Below are positions 9,850 to 19,550 of a stretch of 64,000 bases of DNA, piece after piece. Position numbers and translations under genes: made by a program. Every line of letters begins with the position of its first letter. The stretch's first letter is position 1. The stretch is from contig CP025323.1 in NCBI GenBank assembly GCA_004014935.1, forward strand, positions 248,001 to 312,000, written 5' to 3'. Below the pieces are notes generated by a model. That model was not told the DNA's origin, searched no databases, and saw only the letters and a program-made list of their open reading frames with translations. Source of the DNA: Saccharomycopsis malanga (taxonomy: Eukaryota > Ascomycota > Saccharomycetes > Ascoideales > Saccharomycopsidaceae).

Positions 9850-11453
9850 GGGTTGTAGTATCTATTTGGAACTATTGTATTATAGTTAATTTATTTTATT
9901 TTGTATATGGCTACCTTGCTTTATATAATACAGATTAGTTTGATTTCGATATTTATCTCTTAGGTTCCTGGCTAAAATAACAATCGATCAGTTATTCATT
10001 ATTTGCTTTCTATGCCTACAATAGCGGGCCTACGATTCTTATACTGTCCCTGGAAACCGTACAGCCAAGTAAACCCGCCCAGAAAATACAAAGACCCACT
10101 AGTCTCTATAATGAAGCTACCAATATTTGAACTAAGGTAGTTTCGTATACGCTATTTATTACATCCTTCTAACACACTATGGGTTTCAAAGTTATCCTCT
10201 ATTACGGGCGTATCGCACGCACATTCCTCGATCGTCTCAGGACAATTTTCGGCGCACACCAAAGGCCCTTGAATATTTCGGGCCGAGGACTAACTAGTAA
10301 AAAAATGATTATAATAATAATAATACTAATGTTAATATCTTATATTTTGAGCCCAGTACATATAAGTTTCGTACATAAGCGCTATACCTAAAGGCACTTG
10401 GTAAAATTCAATGCGGACAACCTAATCATGTTCCGACCATTATAATCTGCTCACCGTCTTTTCTGAAGACACCGATGAGTTGGAAAATAAGCACTAGACA
10501 TTGGTCTAGTTCGTGCTTTAGACAGTTGCACTTGCCTGTAAAGTCACATTCAGCATCGTAAAAGCAGCGAGTAGCGAGTTTTCGTAGTCAGGTCCAAACT
10601 CTTAAGCCTGTTAAGTCTATTTACTCTTTTTCGGGACTACTCGTCGCTGAACTATCCTGCCCTGCGGCTGACTGGCTAGTAAAAGTATTTGTTAATTTTT
10701 GGTAATGACAGTTAGCAATGTTCAATGTTACGAAACATTTAGCCACTGACAGCTTGTTTGCTTCGAGACTAACAGATGGTTGTCTTGGAACATTTGCAAA
10801 AATGGAACTAACAATGCAATGTGAAATGTTTCATTATGTGTATTGTATGTCACTCAATAATAGTTTTTGATTTGATATAATGTATACATCAATCTGTTGG
10901 ATATCTTGTGAATTTGTTCAGATAGAAACATGCAGAATCAATATATGAGAAATTGAGTTGAACAAATATAGAGAAGGGATGGCAATAAATTGTAAATTGG
11001 TATTGCAAAGTTGTGAGTCAACATACAAAAAAACCAGCTAATCAAGAATTTTTTTTCTTATGTACAAAAGTTGAAACACTAAAGTATTTCTATTGATAGT
11101 AATTGTCAGCAGTATAGTGATTGTTTACATGAATAACTATTCATTATCGTTGGTAATAAGAGAACCACTGACATAGTTGCGGGTTCTACAGTGATGATAT
11201 GGCTCCAAAACCAATGTCGAATTTCAAATTTTGAAAGCTTTTGTACTGTAGTTTATACTCTCAATTGAAAACTGAGCAGTTACTATCAATTTTATTAGTG
11301 GCTACTCATGGACATCGTTATAGCATCGACTCGTACTGTAGCATCAGTAGGACCCTGTCCGGGCGCAGGAGGAAAATCACGTATTTTTCAAAGAAATTAA
11401 ATCAGCGGGCGACAACGTCATCAACATACAACAACAAACAGTAACCCACTACG
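9850..11453. other. Intergenic with SINE-like copy A and SAC1 promoter
   Basis: The left 430 bases are the promoter of the secreted-protein gene. 10303-10669 is repeat copy A, listed separately. The rest leads into SAC1 and shows no protein-like frame. The 67-codon frame at 11241-11444, just before SAC1, looks like chance. Confidence 0.5.
10303..10669 (-). mobile_element. SINE-like element, copy A (full length, subfamily I)
   Basis: This copy is read on the reverse strand. The head has an A-box-like TAGTTCAGCGACGAG (10654-10640) and a degenerate B-box about 50 bases later (10600-10591). A unique body follows, then the 3' segment TTTACCAAGTGCCTTTAGG, then TATGTACTGGGCTCAAAATA, then AAGATATTAACATTAG and a TTA/ATAATA tail. 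It is flanked by direct repeats GACTAACTAGTAAAA (10288-10302) and GACTGGCTAGTAAAA (10670-10684), 13 of 15 identical. The other copies in this window show the same order of parts. Its length of about 367 bp is the longest here. Confidence 0.75.
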
Positions 11454-13691
11454 ATGGCACGAAGTCGACTGCCTGTATACTATACACACTATCTGGACTC
11501 TGTTCTACTTTTCAAACAGGACGATGTTTTACTCAAGATAGATGCCTTTGGGGCGCTGGTGGTGCTGACTGAAAATCTATATCATTATCAATACTATTTT
11601 GGATCACACCGCAAGAACATTCAGCACTGCATTGGAATTATTGGTGTCATTACTCTTACCAACACTAGATATGTTATCGTATTACGAAATGCAGTTCCTA
11701 TGGCTACTGTGGGAGGTGTTGTCATCCACCGTGCGGATCAGTATGACTTTATTTCCCTTAGAACAGAGACTAGTAATAACGTTGGATTGTCAAACAATGA
11801 TGATGACAAAGTCTACGTTGAGATGTTGAAATATCATCTTCGGACTGCTAGCCTTTTATTCTCCGATACCATTAACCTTTCAAGGACCCTTCAATCGCAG
11901 TTTGTTAATGGAAAGTCTGATGATAATTTGTCAATCTTATCTAATATGACATCTTTCTCGGCCACGTCCCAACTTGACTCAACAATGTTACTTAATCAGT
12001 TCAACTCGGACTATTTCTGGAATCAGCATCTTCTCAATGAATTGCTAAATATAAATGCTGCTGGCTTTGTTATTCCTGTAATCTACGGATATGCTGCTTT
12101 CCAGCCCATCAATGAGGCGCCCAAGGCAGATTCTGCACATTCGCGTCAAGCTTGGGTTGGTGTCATATCTAGACGCAGTAAAAACCGGGCCGGTACAAGA
12201 TATTTCAAACGTGGTATTGATAATTCTGGAAATTGTGCAAATTTCAATGAAACGGAACAGATTTTGATCGTGAAAAACAGTTCATTTCAATTTCAAATTT
12301 CTAGCTTTCTTCAGGTAAGAGGCTCTATTCCTTTACACTGGGCAGAAATTAACAACCTACAATACAAACCCACCTTGGCTGTCAGCAAAAACTCCAATTT
12401 CAATAGTTCTGTTAGCCATTTCAAGGCATTGGCACAAAAGTTATCTCCTTTACGTAAAGTCTATGTAGTCAATTTGGTAAACCATAAAGGACATGAGTCG
12501 CCTATCAAACTTTCATTTGAATCAACCATGACTCAGCTAGCTAACCAGGAAAAACAAGACACCTTTTTGCCTCAGTTGGAATATGTCTATTTTGATTTCC
12601 ATGAACATTGCAAGAAGATGAATTATCAAAATATTAAATTGCTTCTTGCTGATTTGGAGAACAAAAATTATTCCCCGTCAGATTACTTTAGTTTGCAATA
12701 CAACATCGATATGCCTAACTCGTCATACACTGTGCTAAAGACCCAACAGGATCTCATAAGAAGTAACTGTATGGACTGTTTAGACAGAACTAATGTTGTT
12801 CAAAGTGTCATTGCCAAATGGGCGCTCAGTACACAACTTGGTGATCTTGGATTCGAGTATAAGACCTCTGAAGGTGATATCTTTACTGCTAGTTCTAAAA
12901 TAGAACACTCTGTTACCCCTAAAGGCAACTCATACACCAACAATAATACTGTTTTCAACTCCAAATTCAACGAGATCTGGACTTTCAACGGCAACTATAT
13001 ATCAAAAGCATATTCTGGAACGAGTGCTTTGAAAGCAGATTTTACCCGAACCGGGAAGCGAACTGTCAATGGAGCTGTCAAAGATTTGATTAATTCCATA
13101 TCTAGATACTTTAAAAACAATTTCAATGACGGATACCGTCAGGACTCGTTTGATCTATTTCTCGGTAACTTTCAACCTACTTTGTTCAATGAACGCATCG
13201 ATTACAAACAACATGATTTAGGGACTATATCAGCACATGCAGATTCTACGCACCAGTCGACCAAGTCTAATCGGTATTCGTCCTACACTCCTTATTCGGG
13301 TTTAGCACGCAGCCATACCTATCCGTCCAATGTCACTCTCGGAACGTCACCATTTGTTGATACTCGTCCTTTTAAGTATCAATCAATGCCTTATTTGTTG
13401 TTACTGACCACTGCCTTGTTCTTCTCCGTTCTCTTCTTCCCTAAAGGCAACACAATTTTTACTCGATCCAACTTGGCATTGCTAGGCTGTTGTTCTGTCA
13501 TAATAAACTGGTCCATTTATTTTATCATAACCAACGGCATTCAGTTTGTTTCGTGGCCACGTCTTTGCGAGATTGAATATTTGAGAAAAGTTAAGGTGAG
13601 CGCCCCAAAAGGTAAAGAGGAAGACGTGGAAGGCTTTGAATACATAATCGCAGACGAATTCTTACTGGATGAGTTGGCCAAATTGGATTAA
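11454..13691 (+). CDS. SAC1: Phosphatidylinositol-4-phosphate phosphatase
   Basis: A 745-residue lipid phosphatase of the endoplasmic reticulum and Golgi that removes phosphate from PI4P and related phosphoinositides. The Sac domain covers most of the protein. It includes YFWNQHLLNEL, FIPVIYGYA-like VIPVIYGYA, GTRYFKRGID and WAEINNLQYKP. The catalytic CX5R(T) motif CMDCLDRT has its Cys at residue 439. Two membrane spans lie near the C-terminus (PYLLLLTTALFFSVLFFP and LALLGCCSVIINWSIYFII). The protein is about 120 residues longer than the S. cerevisiae one, through Ser/Asn/Thr-rich insertions near residues 160, 480 and 590. Several CTG codons near the start would change to Ser in a CUG-Ser species. 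Confidence 0.96.
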   Translation: MARSRLPVYYTHYLDSVLLFKQDDVLLKIDAFGALVVLTENLYHYQYYFGSHRKNIQHCIGIIGVITLTNTRYVIVLRNAVPMATVGGVVIHRADQYDFISLRTETSNNVGLSNNDDDKVYVEMLKYHLRTASLLFSDTINLSRTLQSQFVNGKSDDNLSILSNMTSFSATSQLDSTMLLNQFNSDYFWNQHLLNELLNINAAGFVIPVIYGYAAFQPINEAPKADSAHSRQAWVGVISRRSKNRAGTRYFKRGIDNSGNCANFNETEQILIVKNSSFQFQISSFLQVRGSIPLHWAEINNLQYKPTLAVSKNSNFNSSVSHFKALAQKLSPLRKVYVVNLVNHKGHESPIKLSFESTMTQLANQEKQDTFLPQLEYVYFDFHEHCKKMNYQNIKLLLADLENKNYSPSDYFSLQYNIDMPNSSYTVLKTQQDLIRSNCMDCLDRTNVVQSVIAKWALSTQLGDLGFEYKTSEGDIFTASSKIEHSVTPKGNSYTNNNTVFNSKFNEIWTFNGNYISKAYSGTSALKADFTRTGKRTVNGAVKDLINSISRYFKNNFNDGYRQDSFDLFLGNFQPTLFNERIDYKQHDLGTISAHADSTHQSTKSNRYSSYTPYSGLARSHTYPSNVTLGTSPFVDTRPFKYQSMPYLLLLTTALFFSVLFFPKGNTIFTRSNLALLGCCSVIINWSIYFIITNGIQFVSWPRLCEIEYLRKVKVSAPKGKEEDVEGFEYIIADEFLLDELAKLD

Positions 13692-13964
13692 TCTTGTTGT
13701 CTCATATTCTATAGACACTATTAATGTTTCGAATCTTTATATAAATATATATGATAAACCCAAATAGAAGTAGCCCATGCATTCTTAAAACGGTTGTAAC
13801 AATCCTTACAATTTGACATGTAATCTATAATGCTTACGCCTAGTCAAACAGATCATTTTATACTTATGCTTGGCAATATGCACATAATCATAAAAATATC
13901 CACACCGATCACTACAAAAGCGTTTGACGTCAATGAATATTGTTTATTACAAGATTTCTATGCT

Positions 13965-14456
13965 CTAAGCTTGCACAGAACGGTAACCAACTGGCGATCT
14001 GAAAATTGCATCGCCTTCAGCATAACCTCTTCCTAAACCGAATCCGATTCCAAGCCAAACTGGGAAAGCTCTTCTTTTGAATAATAATACGGAGGTCAAA
14101 ACACCAACACCAAATCCTAATCCAGTCTTGACAAGGGTGTTAGAGAGAACAACGTCCCACTAGATGAGTTAGTATATGTATAGTGTAATCAATCGTCCAC
14201 TTGGAAATTTTAAAAAAATGGTTCTAATACTGCAATTATGTCTTTTATGCATGTCATTGGCATTAGTTTTACGTATATCGTTATATGGTATGTTTTGGCT
14301 TTGGTTATTTAATAGACAACGTAACTGAATATCTCGACTTTCTACAAATATTTACCCATTTAAACTCCCCACGACCATGGAATTTCAACTTACTTTGTCA
14401 TTCAAGAGTTGCTGAGAAGCAGGAGATACCTTGTTTGGGGCTGCAACTTGCGACAT
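13965..14456 (-). CDS. MIC10: MICOS core subunit Mic10, two exons
   Basis: A split gene. Exon 1 is 14456-14394 (21 codons, [21 protein letters not shown]). The intron is 14393-14160 (GTAAGT donor, TACTAAC branch site, CTAG acceptor). Exon 2 is 14159-13965 (64 codons and TAG). The joined 85-residue product has [13 protein letters not shown], two glycine-rich membrane segments ([15 protein letters not shown] and [19 protein letters not shown]) separated by the positive loop KRRA, and the end FRSPVGYRS. This matches yeast Mic10, which bends the inner mitochondrial membrane at crista junctions through GxGxGxG motifs. The gene is convergent with SAC1. Because of the intron it is easily missed by frame scans. 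Confidence 0.93.
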
Positions 14457-15251
14457 TGTTAATTATGTGTGTATTGTGGTGATTATACTATATTGTTAGT
14501 ATGATGAAAAATTGTATACTGAATGAACCGCACCTATACGTCTTGATAAAAAACACCAAGGAAAAAGGAGAAAGATTCCTTTGGTCCATCAGTAATGAGC
14601 AACTAACGTACCTTAATCAATGATGCAATGATAATGTCAATACCCTCCTGTATCATTCGTAAAATACTGCCTGCTTTATTAGCGTTTTGGCTGGCTTGAC
14701 TATTCCAGAGGTGAAAATTCGCGATACGGGGCTGCCTAACCATTCTCCTTAGTTCTGGTTGGCTCGTCACCTGAGAGTGAAGCCTATAAAACTGATATTT
14801 TGGTTTTATGGAAACTGAAAATATATGGAGAGAGACCCATTAAATCAGAATTTTGTACGTGTATCACATGGTATGATAGAGTCAGGTTGGTAAGTCTACA
14901 AGGTCTGTGCAATAGTAATGATATATGTACTAGAAATAGGCTCCAGCTATGTTTAAGCGAATACAAACATTCTATGTAGTTTTCTAATTTACTTGTAATT
15001 ATTATTCTGGCATGTGTTATATTATAGTTAAAACTTTAATCTGCGCTCAATCTGACAATTGATTTTATATTGAATGTAGCTACAATTATGTTTTGTAAAG
15101 CCGATAAAAATACAAGCTATTAATCAAGTTTTATATTCTCATTAACATTCTACTCACTTGAAAAAAAAATAAATGGTTTCATTTATTCAGGAGATTACAA
15201 AATCAGATATACAACTATTATTATAAGATAAAACAGACAAGACCACAACTA
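14457..15251. other. Intergenic between MIC10 and THS1
   Basis: This is the MIC10 promoter and the AT-rich 3' region of THS1. I see no gene, RNA gene or repeat. Confidence 0.5.
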
Positions 15252-17432
15252 TCAAAGCAATTTGTTGTCACTTCTCTTAGATGCCTTCAACTCGGACAAT
15301 TGAGCAATAACATCGTTCAATGGCACGGCACCAGTTTTGGTTTGCAAATCTTCAATGTCACGGTTTCTGATGTTGACGGCTTGAGCGGATTGTTCATCTT
15401 CACCAACAATGAACAAGAAGTTGTATTTCATAACTTGCCCGTTTCTGATTTTCTTGTTCAAGGTGTTACCAGAAGTGTCGACATCGGCCCAGAATCCAGC
15501 AGCATAAAGTTTGTCTTTAACCTCAACGGCATAAGACTCGTATTTGGCACCCACTGGAATAACCAATACTTGTCTCGGAGACAACCAGAAAGGCCATTTA
15601 CCGGCAAAATGCTCCGTCAAAATGGCGGTCATTCTTTCAACAGAACCTAAGATTGCTCTATGAATCATGACAGGTCTTTCTCTGGTTTCGGACTGGGCGT
15701 TGAACTCCAATTCGAATCTTTGAGGAAGTTGGAAGTCCAATTGAATGGTGGCACATTGGAACCATCTTTTCAAGGCATCGGAAATCATAATATCAATCTT
15801 AGGTCCGTAGAAAGCACCGTCACCAGGGTTGATTTCCCAGTTCTTAGTAAACTTGTTCAAGGCATTGGTTAATTTGGCCTCAGCAGAGTTCCAAGTTTCG
15901 AGATCACCAATGTATTTTTCTGGTCTTGTGGACAATTCCATCTTGAACTCAAATCCAAAGATTCCATAAATGTGTTGCAAAAAGTCGAAAAGACCAGAGA
16001 TTTCGTCTTCAATTTGGTCTTGACGACAGAAAATATGAGAATCGTCCTGCTGGAATCTTCTCACTCTGGTCAACCCAGACAACGCTCCAGAGAACTCGTT
16101 TCTGTGCAATACACCGAAATCAGCAACTCTCCATGGCAATTCACGGTATGATCTTTCTCTAAACTTGTAAAGAAGACAATGACCAGGACAATTCATTGGT
16201 TTCAAAGCGTATTTTTCTTTCTCCACATCAAACGAGAACATGTTTTCCTGGTAATTTTGCCAGTGGCCAGAGGTTTCCCACAACTTGGTGTTGTACATGT
16301 TAGGGGTGATGACCTCTTGGTATCCTCTTTTATGGTATTCCTCCTTCAACAAGTCCACCAAGGTGTTATAGATTCTGGTACCATGCGGCAACCAGAAACA
16401 AGAACCAGGAGATAACTCGTGGAAATAGAACAACTCCTGTTCCCTGCCGAGTTTTCTATGGTCTCTTGCCTCTGCTTCTTTCAAGAAATTAAGGTGTTCT
16501 GTCAAAAGTTTCTTGTCCGGGAAAGCAATACCATAAATTCTTTGTAAGGAATCATTGTTTGCGTCACCCAAGAAGTAACAAGAGGAGTTCTTGAGAAGTT
16601 TAAAAGCCTTAATTTTTCCGGTGTGTGGAATGTGTGGACCTACACATAAATCAATCAAGGGACCGTTTCTATAAACAGTGGTTTCTCCTCCATCAGGGAC
16701 TTTGGTTTGGACCAAATAGGTCTTGTACTTGGAATAGTTGAACATCTTCAACAAATCCTCCTTCTTAACAACCAATCTTTCAAACTTTTGTTTGTCTTTG
16801 ATAGCCTTCTTGGCAACGTTTTCCAAGCCCCCAAAGTTGGCCTGAGAAATAGAACTCTCGTTACCAACAGAAAACTCGTAGAAAAAACCATCGTTGGTTG
16901 GTGGTCCCAAACAAATCAAAGCTCCCAAGTTACATTCACATGCTTCACCTAACACATGGGCAGCAGAATGCCAAAAAACACGCTTACCTTCAGGAGTGTC
17001 AAAATCAAAAAATTCAAGCTTGGTGTCCTCCTCCAATGGTCTGTCCAAATCCCAGAGTTCACCGTTGACTTTGGAAATGCATTGTTTGTCAGCAAAACCT
17101 TTTCCGATTCCATTGGCAATGTCCAAAGGAGAAGTAACCCAGGCAATGGCTGATTTGGTAGCACCATCTCTCAAAGTAACAGTAATTGGTTTCTGCTCAG
17201 CAGCAAAAGATGCAACTTTGTCATTGTATTCCTTCTGCAACTTCTCAAAATGGCCAATACGATGATCAATGAATTCGGGCGCAGGATCCAAGAAATCCTT
17301 GTTGGCGACAACATTTTGCTTCTTTTTATCCTTCTTCTTGCCTGCTTTTGGATCAGCAGCAGCCTGTTTAGGCTGTTCTGGCTTGCTCTCCAAAGAGAGG
17401 TCCGCAACCTTTTTAGTAGCTTCTTCAGCCAT
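15252..17432 (-). CDS. THS1: Threonyl-tRNA synthetase, cytosolic
   Basis: A 726-residue class II aminoacyl-tRNA synthetase that charges tRNA-Thr. A Lys-rich N-terminal extension (KKKDKKKQN) is followed by the TGS domain ([20 protein letters not shown]). The editing domain follows ([14 protein letters not shown] with its HxxxH, later [17 protein letters not shown]). The catalytic core carries motif 2 ([24 protein letters not shown] with the zinc-binding Cys) and motif 3 ([16 protein letters not shown]). The C-terminal anticodon-binding domain begins [13 protein letters not shown]. Length and order match S. cerevisiae Ths1, and no organelle presequence is visible. Base composition and codon bias are those of a highly expressed gene. 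Confidence 0.97.
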   Translation of the reverse strand: MAEEATKKVADLSLESKPEQPKQAAADPKAGKKKDKKKQNVVANKDFLDPAPEFIDHRIGHFEKLQKEYNDKVASFAAEQKPITVTLRDGATKSAIAWVTSPLDIANGIGKGFADKQCISKVNGELWDLDRPLEEDTKLEFFDFDTPEGKRVFWHSAAHVLGEACECNLGALICLGPPTNDGFFYEFSVGNESSISQANFGGLENVAKKAIKDKQKFERLVVKKEDLLKMFNYSKYKTYLVQTKVPDGGETTVYRNGPLIDLCVGPHIPHTGKIKAFKLLKNSSCYFLGDANNDSLQRIYGIAFPDKKLLTEHLNFLKEAEARDHRKLGREQELFYFHELSPGSCFWLPHGTRIYNTLVDLLKEEYHKRGYQEVITPNMYNTKLWETSGHWQNYQENMFSFDVEKEKYALKPMNCPGHCLLYKFRERSYRELPWRVADFGVLHRNEFSGALSGLTRVRRFQQDDSHIFCRQDQIEDEISGLFDFLQHIYGIFGFEFKMELSTRPEKYIGDLETWNSAEAKLTNALNKFTKNWEINPGDGAFYGPKIDIMISDALKRWFQCATIQLDFQLPQRFELEFNAQSETRERPVMIHRAILGSVERMTAILTEHFAGKWPFWLSPRQVLVIPVGAKYESYAVEVKDKLYAAGFWADVDTSGNTLNKKIRNGQVMKYNFLFIVGEDEQSAQAVNIRNRDIEDLQTKTGAVPLNDVIAQLSELKASKRSDNKLL

Positions 17433-19550
17433 AGTGTCTTGCCTGTCTAGAAATTGCTTGGCCCTGTTACTTGTAGATGTGTCATTGTATATATACTCTT
17501 AACTGGAAAATTTGATGACAAGAAAAATTACTGAAAAAGGGGTATTACCCGGGCTTGTTAATGCATAGATGTGGGAGGGCAAGAAGGGCATGGAAGTGAC
17601 TATAACAGATAAAAGGAAGAAGATGTGAGTCATAGGAGATAAGCTAATATATAAGAGTATCTCTATAGCCAGGAGATGGGCTCCACGATGGAAAGGAACG
17701 ATTTAAGGATGCCTTATAAATGGCTCCCCTGTAGGAAGGGCGCAGGTGTATGCACGTAGGCGCGCTAGATTTCAACATGTATAGATTCTGATGACTGAGT
17801 AGATGATTTTATTTGTTAAATGTCATCTTGTTTTCAACCTCAAGAGCAATAAGCTTGTTTTAGCAAATGTGTTATTGCAATGAAATATCTCAATGCTTGT
17901 CAATCAATTTTTTAATAGGCAAAAATAACAATAACTCTAATAATGAAGCATTTCCCTTGAAATGCTCATATCAGTACTCAAGAAGCTTACGTTTCAAAAC
18001 AAAGGAGTCGCCGCAACCTTTATTGAAGTTGTGTGTGATTGAATTAGATAGAATGAACTTGTAATAGATTTTATCCTAAAGCCTTGAACGGCTTTTACTT
18101 GAAGAAAAATAAGCAAAATTATACGTAGTTGTGGGACTATACATGCTAGCCTATATGTTACAAGGGAGCTGATAGTAAACTGTAAGACAATCAAGGTGTG
18201 CCCCCGATTGAAAAACAAAATTGGTAATGATGATACCAGTGATAACACTTACCAGCTAAACAGATACGACTTGACAGGCATAACAGTTTTTCTACGTACG
18301 TTTTTAAATATCACAGACTTTAACGAATGTATCGGTCGTTATAATTTAAGCACAATCTATCTATTGTAAGCCGCAGAGCAGGATTGGTTACATGGCTAGT
18401 ACTCTCGGAGAAGGGAAAAAGACCTTACAGGCTCAAGAGTTCGATTCCCGGCTACTGACACTTTTTACTCACTGCTTTTACCCCTGAACGTGACTTCACA
18501 GGCAAGTGTAATTGTCTTAACCATGGTTATATGGTGACCTAGACATAGCGCGTATATAGGAAACTGATATTTACTGGGCTGGAAATTCAGAATATTATTA
18601 TTAAAAAATCTATTGTAGAAGTTGTACGAGCAAATTTTTCCGTAACTCTCTCTCTTTTAATTTATACAACTAATTTCCAATACATATCCTTATCATACAA
18701 TCTAATGATATACGGAGTAAATATTATCTATTTGAAGTTTACCACTACTTTTTTAGGGATTTGATGTAATACGCTAGATCCAAAGATTAGCGTCAGAGTG
18801 CTGTATGATGTTGAACTTGCAAAATACCATCCAAAGTTGAAGTTAATCTTATAGTTTATTATTTCCATAACAATAGAGTACTTGACGATGGTGTTTCAAA
18901 ATACGCGAAAGACCTGCGCACCGTTGCGTTAGCATGGTAGCCTAGGAAGACACATTTTATTGTCAAGTTGAGCCAGAAATCTGCCTAAACAATACCATTT
19001 TGTAATTAGGATTTAGTATTTTAATCTAAAAATTACGCGAGTAAGTTTATGTCCTTGAAAAGATGTGAATACTTTAGGCAGTTATATCAGTCCAACAGCT
19101 TCTTGCAAGACTATCTATCAATTGTGCAAATCAAAGTAGTGGATTCTTTTTTTGAATATATATTCATATAGAGCTATCAATGTGAAAATCCCTTTATCAG
19201 GTTTTTCAAACATCTATATTATTATAACAAACAAGGGACAATTCTTGCAGGATTCTCTCGTTTATGTTAATTCAGATTGTCCTGTTTTTATCATTGTGCT
19301 GACACACTACTATCAGCTGGATTCAAGCTACAATAATAGGTATTGCGCTACTTCAAACCTTCAACCAGTATATTATCCATCATGAAGTGTTGAGACAACA
19401 AAATGCGTGTTCTCCACAATATAGGATGTTGTTACAATGTAGTGGTACTTAGGGATTATTACAGCTAAATACATCCGAAGACACATAAATATAAGCAAGA
19501 TCTGTAACAAATATGATTCTTTGTCAAATAAAAAATAGCGGTAAGCAAAA
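17433..19550. other. Intergenic with SINE-like copy B
   Basis: This 2.1 kb stretch separates the divergent THS1 and protease-like genes. The only structured feature I can support is repeat copy B at 18369-18607. The short frames here lack protein character. Confidence 0.5.
18369..18607 (+). mobile_element. SINE-like element, copy B (subfamily I, internally deleted)
   Basis: Head GCAGGATTGGTTACATGGCT, then AGTACTCTCGGAGAAG, and a good B-box AGTTCGATTCC at 18438-18448. The body is shared with copies A and E (TTTTTACTCACTGCTTTTAC, then ACTTCACAGGCAAGTG). The common 3' part is GACATAGCGCGTATATAGG, GATATTTACTGGGCTGG and a TATTATTATTA tail. Perfect 10-base direct repeats ATCTATTGTA flank it at 18359-18368 and 18608-18617. 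It lacks the TTTACCAAG block present in copies A, C, E and F, so it carries an internal deletion. Confidence 0.75.

Noticed and set aside
10179-10391. 70-codon forward frame (MGFKVILYYGRIARTF...)
   Set aside because: It runs into the tail and 3' segment of SINE-like copy A, where the Ile run comes from the ATA repeat. It is not a gene.
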